In this document: positions 9,335-20,560 of the stretch, piece by piece
How the letters are laid out: every line of letters begins with the position of its first letter
How positions within the stretch are numbered: the stretch's first letter is position 1
NCBI GenBank assembly: GCA_021202895.1
Contig: JAJQCE010000006.1
Span: 1 to 64,000, forward strand
Length of the DNA stretch: 64,000 nucleotides
Direction: 5' to 3'
Origin: Ruminococcus sp.
GTDB taxonomy: Bacteria > Bacillota > Clostridia > Oscillospirales > Ruminococcaceae
Made by a program: the position numbers and the translations under genes
Notes under the pieces: model-generated
Told to the model about the DNA's origin: nothing
Database searches by the model: none
Seen by the model: only the letters and a program-made list of their open reading frames with translations

Positions 9335-9434
9335 TGCTGTCACCTCCTTTTTATTTATTCAATAAACAGTTTGTAAGCTTGCTAAATGTTAGTTTGCTGA
9401 TTGTTAGCTGGCTACGCTTTCTTTATTTATGACT

Positions 9435-9479
9435 ATTATAGCATACATAGATTTTATTGTCAATGAATATTCTTGACAA
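9435..9479 (-). promoter_or_regulatory. Promoter of the MarR-ABC operon with candidate operator
   Basis: On the minus strand TTGACA (9463-9458) and TATAAT (9440-9435) are separated by 17 bp. An inverted repeat TTGTCAA-N9-TTGACAA (9457-9479) overlaps the -35 box and is a plausible MarR dimer site. Promoter: seen in sequence. Operator role: inferred. Confidence 0.65.
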
Positions 9480-9510
9480 GATTTTTGAACATTTTATTAT
9501 GCATAAACGC

Positions 9511-9545
9511 AAAAAACAGGCTGTCAATATGCCTGACAGTCTGTT
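9511..9545 (-). terminator. Terminator after the small conserved protein
   Basis: The stem AACAG-CTGTCA pairs with TGACAG-CTGTT around one mismatch (9515-9526 with 9534-9545). On the minus strand it is followed by a T tract (9516-9511). Confidence 0.75.
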
Positions 9546-9550
9546 AAAGC

Positions 9551-9736
9551 TTATTCGATATAGGCAGTATCTGCATCATCATCCGAGCAGGCTGAACGTG
9601 CGACCGCTATAGTTGCAAGCGTATCTCCTAGCTGTGTAAAAACAGCGGCAGCAGCGTTTAGCTCATCATCTGTGAGCGAAGCCGCAAGAGCGTTTGCGAC
9701 AGCGGTAACTGCCACAGTAAGCTGACAAGGATTCAC
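9551..9736 (-). CDS. Small conserved clostridial protein (DUF6774-like)
   Basis: A 61-residue protein starting at GTG 9736 with AAGGGG about 8 nt upstream. The sequence has an N-terminal Asn-Pro-Cys, an Ala-rich helix, then F-T-Q-L-G-D-T-L-A-T-I, and a Cys/Asp-rich end. I recall similar 60-70-residue proteins, with this FTQLGDTLATI stretch, as widespread in Clostridia and of unknown function; the DUF number is from memory. It follows the GH5 gene (38-bp gap) and ends at its own terminator, so it is either the last gene of that operon or a short unit. Confidence 0.6.
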   Translation of the reverse strand: MNPCQLTVAVTAVANALAASLTDDELNAAAAVFTQLGDTLATIAVARSACSDDDADTAYIE

Positions 9737-9774
9737 TAAGCATCGCCCCTTGTATCAGCATATGACAAATTTAA

Positions 9775-10947
9775 TCAGGATGTCACTTTCGGTGCGGATT
9801 CAATCAGCGCCTCAACCAGCTCCGGGAAATACCACTCCTGCGGCAGACTTCTGTCCATCAGCGCAAAGTTTTCACCGCTGCCGACCCGTGAATTATTATC
9901 CCACCAAATCATAGGCACGCCGTACTCTGTACCCTTGCTCACATAATATTCAGCGCAGGCAATTCTATCCTCAAGATTATCCTTGTTTACCGTTCCAAAT
10001 TCTCCGATAATTACTGGGATTTCATACTGCAAAAACAAATCCTCAAGATTTATAAAAAGATTGTCAATTTCGCTTGTATTATTCTCGTCCCACTCGTCTG
10101 TGCCTGTAGTATCAAGCGCAAGAGAATATGGCAGATAGGCGTGAACCGAAACGATAACCTTATCGTCGTCCTCAGGCAGCCAAACCTCCTCAAGGCAGGT
10201 TCTTGTAGATGAAGCCGCATAGCCTGTAAGCATAAGGTGACGCTTAGCGTTATTTCCACCGCTGTTCCTTACAGTTTCATAAAACGCCTGTTCATACTCT
10301 GCAACTATAGCGCGGCTTTCCTCATCTCCGCCTGTCCACTCTATTGCAGTTTCACGGCATCTCGGCTCGTTTAAGCCTTCAAAGATAAGATGCTCGTCAT
10401 AGCCTTTAAATTCCTCTGCAATCTGTGACCAGAGCGCAGTAAGCTGCTCTATATCCTGCTCTTTATTTTCCTCAGTCGGAAAATACCATTCCTCATGGTG
10501 AGTGTTGAGAATAACGAACATTCCGTTGTCAATACCGTAATCGACAATTTCCTTAACTCTCGCCATCCATTCCTCATCTACATTATAATCCTCGTCCATA
10601 TGGTCTCCCCACGAAACAGGTACTCTGAACACGTTAAAGCCCGTTTCAACAAGCAAATCCACCATTTCCTTTGAGGTTTTGACACTCTGCCATGTGGTTT
10701 CGTTATCCAGTCCGTTTGAGCCTGTAGCGTCCATCGTATTTCCTAAATTCCAGCCTATAGTCATTTCCTGAACAAGCTCCCATGAGGAAATATCACGAAT
10801 TTCCATGTTGACCTCATCTTCAACAGATTCGGTTGCTGATTCAGCGGAATCGCTTTCACTGGAATCGTCTGAAGATGAGCAGGCTGTCATAAATGCCGCA
10901 CAGGTAACTGCCGCCATCAAAACGGCAATCATTTTTTTAAGCTTCAT
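9775..10947 (-). CDS. GH5 endoglucanase, lipoprotein (GH5_4-like)
   Basis: A 390-residue secreted glycoside hydrolase. The start at 10947 follows AAAGGA and gives a lipoprotein signal peptide with lipobox F-M-T-A-C (Cys about 23). A Ser/Asp/Glu linker follows, then the GH5 barrel: G-W-N-L-G-N-T near the start, F-R-V-P-V-S-W, H-H-E, the acid/base Glu in L-N-E-P-R, and the nucleophile Glu in G-E-F-G, then W-W-D-N. This fits endo-beta-1,4-glucanases or xyloglucanases of subfamily 4. The enzyme would be tethered on the outer face of the membrane. It is the last gene after DUF1015, cellobiose 2-epimerase and PHP genes, so it probably supplies cello-oligosaccharides to that pathway. There is no dockerin or carbohydrate-binding module. 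Confidence 0.92.
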   Translation of the reverse strand: MKLKKMIAVLMAAVTCAAFMTACSSSDDSSESDSAESATESVEDEVNMEIRDISSWELVQEMTIGWNLGNTMDATGSNGLDNETTWQSVKTSKEMVDLLVETGFNVFRVPVSWGDHMDEDYNVDEEWMARVKEIVDYGIDNGMFVILNTHHEEWYFPTEENKEQDIEQLTALWSQIAEEFKGYDEHLIFEGLNEPRCRETAIEWTGGDEESRAIVAEYEQAFYETVRNSGGNNAKRHLMLTGYAASSTRTCLEEVWLPEDDDKVIVSVHAYLPYSLALDTTGTDEWDENNTSEIDNLFINLEDLFLQYEIPVIIGEFGTVNKDNLEDRIACAEYYVSKGTEYGVPMIWWDNNSRVGSGENFALMDRSLPQEWYFPELVEALIESAPKVTS

Positions 10948-10966
10948 AATTAAAATCCTTTCTAAC

Positions 10967-11641
10967 CTATTTATGCTCCAGCTTTTTAATCGCATTGTTT
11001 CTGACTGCGTCGCAGTACTGTTCGATTGATTTAATTTCAAAATCGGTTACCACCGAATAAAATTTATCCGAGTTCAAATGATGGCAGTCTGACCCTGCGG
11101 TCTGGATAAGGTTAAATTCCTTGGCATACCAGAGCGCACGCTCATCGTCCTCTTTTGCATGGTTTCCGCCGTTATATACTTCTACACCGTCACAAAAATC
11201 AGGTATAAGCTTTATATCCCTAAGATAAGACATACGGCGAAACGGGTGAGCATGAACTATAATTCCTCCTGCGAAGTGCACTCTGTTGCAAAATTCATAC
11301 ACTGAAATATCCATCAAATCATCGTTTTCCTTAAGCCATTGCTTATCTATGCCATATGCCAAAAAATCAGAGCCGTTCCACGAATATTCAAGTCCGAAAA
11401 GCACATTTAAGCCAAGCTCCTCGCCCTTTGCTTTTGCATTTTCAAAGCCCAAACAAAAAAGCTCCATCTTTTCACTCCAAGGCAGACTGCGGTCTATAGT
11501 CGTATTACCATTTAAAAAATGATCGGTTACTATAATAGTATCATACCCTAGCTCCTTATAATGCTGAGCCTGCTCGCTGCCTGATGCGCTTGTGCAGGCT
11601 GAACACTCTGCGGTATGGAGATGAGTTTCAGTACGAAACAT
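10967..11641 (-). CDS. PHP-domain phosphoesterase
   Basis: A 224-residue protein with the metal-binding motifs of the polymerase and histidinol phosphatase family: H-L-H near residue 7, T-D-H-F (about 40), G-L-E-Y, H-A-H-P (about 132) and S-D-C-H-H (about 185). It lacks polymerase or other domains, so it is a stand-alone metal-dependent phosphatase or phosphodiesterase. Its start overlaps the stop of the epimerase gene by one base, which indicates translational coupling. The substrate is unknown. Its place between a cellobiose epimerase and a cellulase suggests a role in sugar phosphate handling, which is inference only. Confidence 0.85.
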   Translation of the reverse strand: MFRTETHLHTAECSACTSASGSEQAQHYKELGYDTIIVTDHFLNGNTTIDRSLPWSEKMELFCLGFENAKAKGEELGLNVLFGLEYSWNGSDFLAYGIDKQWLKENDDLMDISVYEFCNRVHFAGGIIVHAHPFRRMSYLRDIKLIPDFCDGVEVYNGGNHAKEDDERALWYAKEFNLIQTAGSDCHHLNSDKFYSVVTDFEIKSIEQYCDAVRNNAIKKLEHK

Positions 11642-12816
11642 CAGAAATCAACTCCTCTCTTTATCAGCTCAAGGCACATTCTGCCGTTGTGATAAGGGCA
11701 TTTCCAAGGTCCTGTTTCCTCTTTCCAATCGTGCGGATTACCGTCAGAGCTTAGCTCGCTGTACCATTCGCCGCCGTCACGCTTGTCAATGATATTTTGC
11801 TTTATATAATCCCAGATGTCAGCCGCCGCTTCAAGATATTTTTCATCGCCGCTGTGCTGATAAGCGTTTACAAAGCCGACAACCGCCTCCGCCTGAACCC
11901 ACCAGATCCGAGTTTTATCGATTTTATCATTTTCACGTTCATTATTGAGCGCACCGTTTTCCAATCCTACGTTATAAATATTTTCAGCAAGGCGCAAATC
12001 AATATCATGAAAGCTAGCCGTAAGCTCATCATCGCCCAGCATTTCAACCGCCTTGTCCATAAGCCAGCTTGCTTCAATATCGTGACCGAAGGAATGAATA
12101 TCGCCCAGCACATCAAATTTCTCACCAAAGAAAACTCTCAGCGCATTATTTTGTCCGTCGAAAATTTTCCGCTCGACTATTTTCAGCTGATACTTAAGCT
12201 TTTGCGCTACAATCTCGCTTCTGTTAGCTCGATAAAGTTCCGTATAGGCTTCGATAAGGTGCAAAACGCTGTTCATCGTCTTTTTCGCACTTATTCCGTT
12301 TTCCGAAAGAGCCTCGTTCTCGGCAGGCTTCCAGTCTCGTGTAAACGCTTCGCCGCAGCCGTAATCATCAGGTGTTTTTGATTCAATGTCGTCAAAAAGC
12401 CGCTGTGCCAAGTGAAGCGCTTCCCTCACCTTTGCGGCATTATAATATGCGCTCAAAGCATAGACTGCAAAAGCAATGTTGTAGGTATGCTTCATATCAT
12501 CGCTCACGCTGCCGTCAAAGCTTGTCATCCAATAGACTCCGCCGTATTCATAATCCACGCAATATTTTTTTATATACTCAAAAGCATGGTCTGCAAGCTC
12601 TCTGCATTTTTCATCGCCAAAAACCTCATAGCAGGCTGAAAAAAACCAAAGTATTCTCGAATGGAGAATAACTCCCTTGTCCGCCTTTTTATCAACTTTT
12701 AAATCAAAGCTCTTATACCCGTAAAAGCCGCCGTATTCATCGTCCTTAAGTGCAGTCCAGTAGGGTACAATGTGATTTAGCAGCTCATCTCTTGCCTGTG
12801 AAACAACCTTTCCCAT
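11641..12816 (-). CDS. Cellobiose 2-epimerase (AGE superfamily)
   Basis: A 391-residue (alpha/alpha)6-barrel protein. Diagnostic segments are H-S-R-I-L-W-F-F-S near residue 52, G-H-D-I-E-A-S-W-L, W-W-V-Q-A-E-A-V-V-G-F and E-W-Y-S-E-L, matching the cellobiose epimerases of ruminococci rather than renin-binding N-acylglucosamine epimerases. It converts the reducing-end glucose of cellobiose to mannose, giving glucosyl-mannose. The start at 12816 has GGAGAG about 8 nt upstream. It is cytoplasmic (no signal). Neighbours are DUF1015 upstream and PHP plus GH5 downstream. In known organisms the product goes to a GH130 phosphorylase; none is visible in this window. Confidence 0.9.
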   Translation of the reverse strand: MGKVVSQARDELLNHIVPYWTALKDDEYGGFYGYKSFDLKVDKKADKGVILHSRILWFFSACYEVFGDEKCRELADHAFEYIKKYCVDYEYGGVYWMTSFDGSVSDDMKHTYNIAFAVYALSAYYNAAKVREALHLAQRLFDDIESKTPDDYGCGEAFTRDWKPAENEALSENGISAKKTMNSVLHLIEAYTELYRANRSEIVAQKLKYQLKIVERKIFDGQNNALRVFFGEKFDVLGDIHSFGHDIEASWLMDKAVEMLGDDELTASFHDIDLRLAENIYNVGLENGALNNERENDKIDKTRIWWVQAEAVVGFVNAYQHSGDEKYLEAAADIWDYIKQNIIDKRDGGEWYSELSSDGNPHDWKEETGPWKCPYHNGRMCLELIKRGVDF

Positions 12817-12831
12817 AGCTCATTCTCTCCA

Positions 12832-14097
12832 TTACTCAATTATTTTTCTTGCTTCTATATAGTATCTCTTATCGACAGCATGACCCATAGAAAAGGTCTT
12901 TCTCGGTAGTGCGCCGTCTGCTATTACCGTGGGGAAAAGCTGCTGCTTTTCCATATCGGGGAGAATAAAGCCTACAGTATTCGGCTTCATCGAAAGCTTT
13001 TCAAGCGTATCTTTTCCGTGAATATAATCAATACTGCCGCCATGCTCAGAAATATACTCGTCCAAAAAATTCTGAAGCGATCCGACCGTCAAGCGGCTTG
13101 TCTGATTATGAATATAAAAATCCTTATGTTCGCCGCCGCAGACAACGGTGATTTTCTGCTCGCTCGGTTTATCTTGAGAAAGCCCTAAAGCCTCCGTCAT
13201 AGCTTCAAGCAGATTATCCTTATCTACATCTGAAATAATGCGGTGAATAGCCTCAAATTTAAGTGCGTCAGAGTGAAGATTAACAAGCTCACAAAGCGCA
13301 TACCTTGCAGGGTGGTTAGTTAAATCCTTGTCAGGATTTTGCTCCTTAAGCTGCTCATAGTAAGCCTTTGCGGCGGCAAGAGAATGATTGCCATCTCCCA
13401 TAGCAAATGCAAGCGGCTCTGCGTCCGAAAGAGAGTACTTCTCATTGAATTTGAGCTTATCCGCAAGACTGTCAAGCGCAGACAAAACCTGCTTTTGCAA
13501 ATCAAGCGGCAAAAGATACCCCTCAATTTTTCCGCCCCCAAGCATAAGCTCGAACGAATAGAGCTTTTTCATCTCGTCCTTTTTAGCGCAAAGCGGCTCG
13601 ATAGCACAGCGCTGCGAATCGTCAATCAAAATCATGATATGCGGCAGCTCCAAAGCCGCCTGACTGCGGATTTTAACTCTCGGCGGCAGTCTGTCGGGAA
13701 CTGTCGCTTCTGTTGCACGAACAAGAGATTGAGAACCTTTATTATAGTCGTAGCATTCCAAGTCAACCGCTCCGACAACGCCTGCTCTGACTATGCCGTC
13801 CGACTGTGTACGCTCAACGTAAATAAGCGCATTTTTCAGCTCCTCAAACACATCGCCGTCAAGGTAGGCTTTCATGCTTTCGCTTATACTTTTAATATCA
13901 TCTTCTCCGCCGTTTTTGTCAAGGTAAGCTTCTGGAAGAATCAAATTCAGCGCAGAGGGTGAACCGTCTGCGATTTTTTCAGCCTCCTCCCAATATTCAG
14001 GTTCAGAGGTGAACTGATCGCAGGCTATACACGCCCACTTTTGAAAATCTACATTCTTAGGAAGCAAAATATCGGCAGGAACAAACGCTGTCGTCAT
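12832..14097 (-). CDS. DUF1015 family protein (SerK-like)
   Basis: A protein of about 421 residues, full length for the family. Conserved segments include F-V-P-A-D-I-L-L-P, W-A-C-I-A-C-D-Q-F-T-S near the N-terminus, A-M-G-D-G-N-H-S-L-A-A-A-K in the middle and F-S-M-G-H-A-V-D-K-R-Y-Y-I-E-A-R-K at the end. The only biochemically characterised relatives I know are SerK-type free serine kinases, so a kinase-like activity on a small molecule is possible but unproven. I chose the ATG at 14097, since the upstream TTG and ATG lie on or next to the AAAGGA sequence. It begins an operon with the epimerase, PHP and GH5 genes. Confidence 0.8.
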   Translation of the reverse strand: MTTAFVPADILLPKNVDFQKWACIACDQFTSEPEYWEEAEKIADGSPSALNLILPEAYLDKNGGEDDIKSISESMKAYLDGDVFEELKNALIYVERTQSDGIVRAGVVGAVDLECYDYNKGSQSLVRATEATVPDRLPPRVKIRSQAALELPHIMILIDDSQRCAIEPLCAKKDEMKKLYSFELMLGGGKIEGYLLPLDLQKQVLSALDSLADKLKFNEKYSLSDAEPLAFAMGDGNHSLAAAKAYYEQLKEQNPDKDLTNHPARYALCELVNLHSDALKFEAIHRIISDVDKDNLLEAMTEALGLSQDKPSEQKITVVCGGEHKDFYIHNQTSRLTVGSLQNFLDEYISEHGGSIDYIHGKDTLEKLSMKPNTVGFILPDMEKQQLFPTVIADGALPRKTFSMGHAVDKRYYIEARKIIE

Positions 14098-14116
14098 ATC
14101 TAAAGTCATTCCTTTC

Positions 14117-14146
14117 AAAAAAACAGCGGCGGTATTTCTCCGCCGC
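14117..14146 (-). terminator. secA terminator
   Basis: A seven-base GC stem (GCGGCGG with CCGCCGC, 14126-14132 and 14140-14146) is followed on the minus strand by a T7 run (14123-14117). It ends 20 bp before the DUF1015 start, so the DUF1015 operon needs its own promoter within the secA end or arises by read-through. Confidence 0.8.
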
Positions 14147-14156
14147 CGATCAAAGC

Positions 14157-16895
<2,739 letters not shown>

Positions 16896-16961
16896 TTTTT
16901 TAATTCACCTCATTTATATATTTTCCTCTAAAAGGAGCTTGGGTACAAAAATACACATTAT

Positions 16962-16990
16962 ATTATATCAAAAAAGCTCATGCTTGTCAA
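16962..16990 (-). promoter_or_regulatory. secA promoter
   Basis: On the minus strand TTGACA (16990-16985) and TATAAT (16967-16962) are separated by 17 bp, about 70 bp before the secA start. Confidence 0.75.
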
Positions 16991-17000
16991 GCTTTTTTGA

Positions 17001-17260
17001 AAATTATCACCTAATTATCGCAAATATATTTTTCATATGCGATCCGAGAGGCAAAAAACAAAGAAAGAAACCGTTTTAACTCGCTCAGATCACAACTGCT
17101 TAAATCGATAACAAATCCTCCTTTGATTTTAATTTCAACTGAAAACAGTTGCTTTTTAGCGCATATGATTTTTCTGTTGAAATCTATGATATTTTCAATC
17201 CTACATATAAATTGTGCAATTCAGTTACAATTGTTGAAAGATATAGCGTAAATTTTTCTA
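17001..17260 (-). pseudogene. Intergenic relic sharing about 60 bp with the isochorismatase gene end
   Basis: Between the secA and GH13 promoters, 17101-17158 is the reverse complement of 3653-3708 with a few changes, including the sequence coding KEDLLSI and stop. Around it on the minus strand are short open frames with internal stops (for example one ending Y-V-G-L-K-I-S just upstream). It is best read as the remains of a second gene of the same family end or a duplicated fragment. Confidence 0.5.
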
Positions 17261-17289
17261 TTGCTTTAAAAGTGATTTTGTGATATAAT
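17261..17289 (+). promoter_or_regulatory. Promoter of the GH13 gene
   Basis: TTGCTT (17261-17266) and TATAAT (17284-17289) are separated by 17 bp, about 50 bp before the start codon. Confidence 0.7.
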
Positions 17290-17339
17290 AGAAATATAGG
17301 CTCAAGCTTTATAGATAAGTACGAAAGGAAATGATTAAA

Positions 17340-18665
17340 ATGAGTGATAATGTTAAAAACTGGGGATACGAGAGCGTTTTTTATCAGATATATCCGCTAG
17401 GCTTTTGCGGTGCGCCATATGAAAATGACGGTGTGCAGGAGCATCGGATTCTAAAAGTGATTGAGTGGGCGGACCACATCGCTTCACTTGGCTGCAATGC
17501 AGTTTACTTCTCACCCGTCTTTGAATCGGACACTCACGGCTACAACACCCGTGACTTTACCAAAATAGACACTCGGCTTGGAACAAACGAGGATTTCAAG
17601 CAGGTATGCGACGCTTTGCATGAAAAAGGCATACGTGTAGTAATTGACGGAGTATTTAACCATGTCGGGCGAGGATTTCCGCAGTTTAAAGATGTAGTTG
17701 AAAGAAAATGGGATTCGCCTTACAAGGACTGGTTTTACATCAATTTTGACGGCAACAGCAACTACAATGACGGACTCTGGTACGAAGGCTGGGAGGGTCA
17801 TTTCGACCTTGTAAAGCTAAATCTGAAAAATCCTGATGTAGTTGAGCATATACTTAACGCTGTAAAATACTGGATTGAGTATTTCGAAATTGACGGAATA
17901 CGTCTGGACGTCGCATACTCGCTCGATTTTGATTTTTTAAAAAGGCTGCGTTCTTTCACAGACTCGCTCAACGACGACTTTTTCCTGATAGGCGAGCTGC
18001 TTCACGGCGATTATTCACGCTGGGTCAATCCTGAAATGCTCCACTCGGCTACCAATTACGAGTGCTACAAGGGGCTTTACTCAAGCTTCAACTCATTGAA
18101 TATGTTTGAAATTTGCCACTCGCTGAAAAACCGTTTCGGACCTGAAAACTGGTGTCAATACAGAGGCATGCACCTGCTTTGCTTTGCGGACAACCATGAC
18201 GTTTCAAGAATTTCAAGCATTATTTCAAATCCTGAGCATCTGCCGCTTTTGTACACGCTGCTCTTTGGTATGCCTGGGATTCCCTGCATTTACTACGGCA
18301 GCGAATGGGGTGCTAAAGGAGAGAAAAAGGACGGTGATCCGACGCTACGACCTTGCTTTGACGAGCCGCAGGAAAACGAGCTTACAAAGCTAATCGCCGC
18401 TCTTGCCAAGGCTCACCGTGAATGCAAGGCTCTCTGCTACGGAGATTTAAAGGTTCCAGTTCTGACGAACAAGCAGTGCATTTTACAGAGAGATTTCGAG
18501 GGCGAACGTGTATTTATTGTAATCAATGCCGACGACGAACCGTACACTGCGCACTTTGACGCAGGCTTCGGACTTGCCGACGACCTTGTAACAGGAGAAA
18601 CTCACGATTTTGGCGGTGGAAGTGAAATAGAGCCAATGTCCTCGCATATTTGGAAGTGCAGATAA
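17340..18665 (+). CDS. GH13 alpha-glucan hydrolase (cyclomaltodextrinase/alpha-amylase type)
   Basis: A 441-residue cytoplasmic GH13 enzyme with no signal peptide. The four conserved regions are visible: D-G-V-F-N-H, the nucleophile Asp in G-I-R-L-D-V-A, the acid/base Glu in I-G-E-L-L-H, and F-A-D-N-H-D-V. A short C-terminal beta domain follows. The small size and lack of an N-terminal starch domain fit intracellular maltodextrin-processing enzymes; exact specificity cannot be assigned. The ATG at 17340 has AAGGA at a good distance; the in-frame ATG at 17331 is only 2 nt from it. The gene stands alone between its own promoter and a strong terminator. Confidence 0.9.
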   Translation: MSDNVKNWGYESVFYQIYPLGFCGAPYENDGVQEHRILKVIEWADHIASLGCNAVYFSPVFESDTHGYNTRDFTKIDTRLGTNEDFKQVCDALHEKGIRVVIDGVFNHVGRGFPQFKDVVERKWDSPYKDWFYINFDGNSNYNDGLWYEGWEGHFDLVKLNLKNPDVVEHILNAVKYWIEYFEIDGIRLDVAYSLDFDFLKRLRSFTDSLNDDFFLIGELLHGDYSRWVNPEMLHSATNYECYKGLYSSFNSLNMFEICHSLKNRFGPENWCQYRGMHLLCFADNHDVSRISSIISNPEHLPLLYTLLFGMPGIPCIYYGSEWGAKGEKKDGDPTLRPCFDEPQENELTKLIAALAKAHRECKALCYGDLKVPVLTNKQCILQRDFEGERVFIVINADDEPYTAHFDAGFGLADDLVTGETHDFGGGSEIEPMSSHIWKCR

Positions 18666-18690
18666 ATATCAAAAATTCAATACTAAAAGA

Positions 18691-18731
18691 ACAACTCCTC
18701 AGACTTTAATCTGAGGAGTTGTATTTTTTTT
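18691..18731 (+). terminator. Terminator of the GH13 gene
   Basis: A 13-bp perfect stem (18691-18703 with 18710-18722) with a 6-nt loop is followed by a T8 run. The opposite strand has only a short T run, so it may act weakly for the convergent surface-protein gene as well. Confidence 0.9.
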
Positions 18732-18776
18732 GGAAAGTAATCACGGTATTTTATAGAGATTTATTAGTATAAACTT

Positions 18777-20273
18777 TTATTTTCTCTTAGATACAATAAA
18801 TGCAGCAGCGGCAAACACTATTCCAACAGCTCCAAAAGCTGCTGCACCTGTTGAAGGATTAGTATCGCTTGTTGTAGAGGTTGTAGATGATGTACTTGAA
18901 GTATCAGATGAATCATAGCTGGAATCTTCCTCTGAAGAATCCTCATCGTCTGTGTCGTCTGTATCATCTGTATCGTCATCAGAACTCTCAAGGGTATTAT
19001 ATTCAAGTAAAGCAGATGTAACGTCTACTCCATATACTTGGAAAACTAATCCGCCAAAATAATCAGATTCAGTATCATCTCCAAAAGTTGTAAGCGTACT
19101 TGAAAGCGTTTCACTATAAGCGTCTGCAATAAGTGCGTCAAGTGCGTCCTGTGATAATGTGAATGTCAGAGAATTTATTGATGTATCGGTTATTACAAAG
19201 AATCCGTCATTTTGCAAATAATATTCTCCATCAAATGTATCTGTACTGAATCCATCATCTGTGTCCTTTGTAACTCCTGTAATAGAATCAGCATTTGTTT
19301 CAGCATTATAAATTACACTTGTACCATTTACGTTGCACGGAGCAATCAAATAATATTCATATCCGTCAAGAATATCAAAATATACAGTTACTCTCATTCC
19401 GTCCTCTGCTTTTTCAAGCTCTGTATAACCAACTAAAAGCATTGAACCCCAATCGCTGTATGTGCTGTATTCCTCATTGTCCGAACTGTAAATTGTGTTC
19501 TCGGTGTTGTATTCGGTATCATCAGAATCAGAAGTGCTGTCATCGCCATCATCATAACCTGTAGAATCGCCATCATCAACCATAGTGCCAAGTCCACTGA
19601 TTGTGAAGTCTATAGTGATAAATCCGTCTTCTGTCGGAAGCGCAGAAGCGTCAATAGAGCTTTTGCCATAAGCGTTAATAACAGAAATTGTAAGATAATC
19701 CAAATCATCTTTATAATATACAGTATCAGCAGTATACCCTGTTCCGCACATATCAACGCTTAAATCAGAAACAGTAACCTCTTCACCGTCTACATAAGGA
19801 ACTCCGTCTTCATATGTACACTCAATATCCGTTGTTATAAGCAGCATATTAAACTTATCAGTTGTCGTTCCAGCTGAACCATCCGGATCTGTATTTTGAA
19901 GAATAGACCAGGTTCCGCCAGTACCATAGTCATTTTCTTCATAATCTATATCAATAGATCCTTCTGTATACATACTCACCGAATATGATCCATCACCCTC
20001 AATAGGAATATCGGTGAAATTACCATTTCCATATCCAGCAGCCCCGCCTACCACTCCAACAATTTCGTTTGGAAATGCAGCATAACTACCGTCAGAAGTA
20101 GCAGAGCTCGTTTCGCCGTAAACGTTTCTAAAATTCCATGTTGTGTTCGTTTGAAATGCAATTCCTGCTTCTCCAGTTGTAAGAGCAGAAACCTCATTTT
20201 CAGTTACTATTGAAATTGTCGACAATGCAAATGCCGCCGCAGACAAAGCAGCTAAGATTTTTGAAAAATTCAT
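18777..20273 (-). CDS. Acidic secreted surface protein with NPSTG sorting-like signal
   Basis: A 498-residue protein with an N-terminal signal peptide (about 1-30, hydrophobic, ending V-S-A). The body is Asp/Ser/Thr/Tyr/Gly-rich, with two highly acidic linkers (about 232-260 and 428-452, the latter with Asp-Asp-Thr repeats). A Ser/Thr tract, N-P-S-T-G, a hydrophobic helix and S-K-R-K end the chain. That end has the architecture of sortase substrates, with Asn in place of Leu in the motif. Ruminococci use NPxTG-like motifs, so cell-wall anchoring is likely. The extracellular part probably binds something but matches no family I know. SD GGAGGA precedes the ATG. Its promoter contains a G9 tract (see 20333-20360). 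Confidence 0.85.
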   Translation of the reverse strand: MNFSKILAALSAAAFALSTISIVTENEVSALTTGEAGIAFQTNTTWNFRNVYGETSSATSDGSYAAFPNEIVGVVGGAAGYGNGNFTDIPIEGDGSYSVSMYTEGSIDIDYEENDYGTGGTWSILQNTDPDGSAGTTTDKFNMLLITTDIECTYEDGVPYVDGEEVTVSDLSVDMCGTGYTADTVYYKDDLDYLTISVINAYGKSSIDASALPTEDGFITIDFTISGLGTMVDDGDSTGYDDGDDSTSDSDDTEYNTENTIYSSDNEEYSTYSDWGSMLLVGYTELEKAEDGMRVTVYFDILDGYEYYLIAPCNVNGTSVIYNAETNADSITGVTKDTDDGFSTDTFDGEYYLQNDGFFVITDTSINSLTFTLSQDALDALIADAYSETLSSTLTTFGDDTESDYFGGLVFQVYGVDVTSALLEYNTLESSDDDTDDTDDTDDEDSSEEDSSYDSSDTSSTSSTTSTTSDTNPSTGAAAFGAVGIVFAAAAFIVSKRK

Positions 20274-20332
20274 ATAAAAATCCTCCGTTCATTAAATGTA
20301 AAAAATCAGCGGGTACTCATTACCCTATTTTT

Positions 20333-20360
20333 AGTATATCATACCCCCCCCCGCTGTCAA
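20333..20360 (-). promoter_or_regulatory. Promoter with G9 tract in the -35/-10 spacer
   Basis: On the minus strand TTGACA (20360-20355) and TATACT (20338-20333) are separated by 16 bp, of which nine consecutive positions are G (plus-strand C at 20344-20352). Just upstream lies an inverted repeat ATAGTC...GACTAT (20360-20387) that could bind a regulator. The tract length sets the spacer length, so slippage would tune promoter strength for the surface protein. Confidence 0.75.
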
Positions 20361-20560
20361 TAGTCATTTTTGCCAAAAATAGACTATGAATTTTGTGGAT
20401 TTTCTACAAAAAATGCCTGTTTTTTTATTAAAAGGATTCTTAAACACTAGAGCATCATTTTTTACCCCAACAAAGTTCCAACATCACGCAAATAATTTTC
20501 CAAACTAATCAGATTATACTTTAATCATATTAAAAGAAAAATTGAAAGGAGGTGAAAATC

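Noticed and set aside
14117..14146. Promoter of the DUF1015 operon in the gap after secA
   Set aside because: The 59-bp gap is filled by the secA terminator and the ribosome site; no -35/-10 pair is visible there. A promoter inside secA is possible but was not identified.
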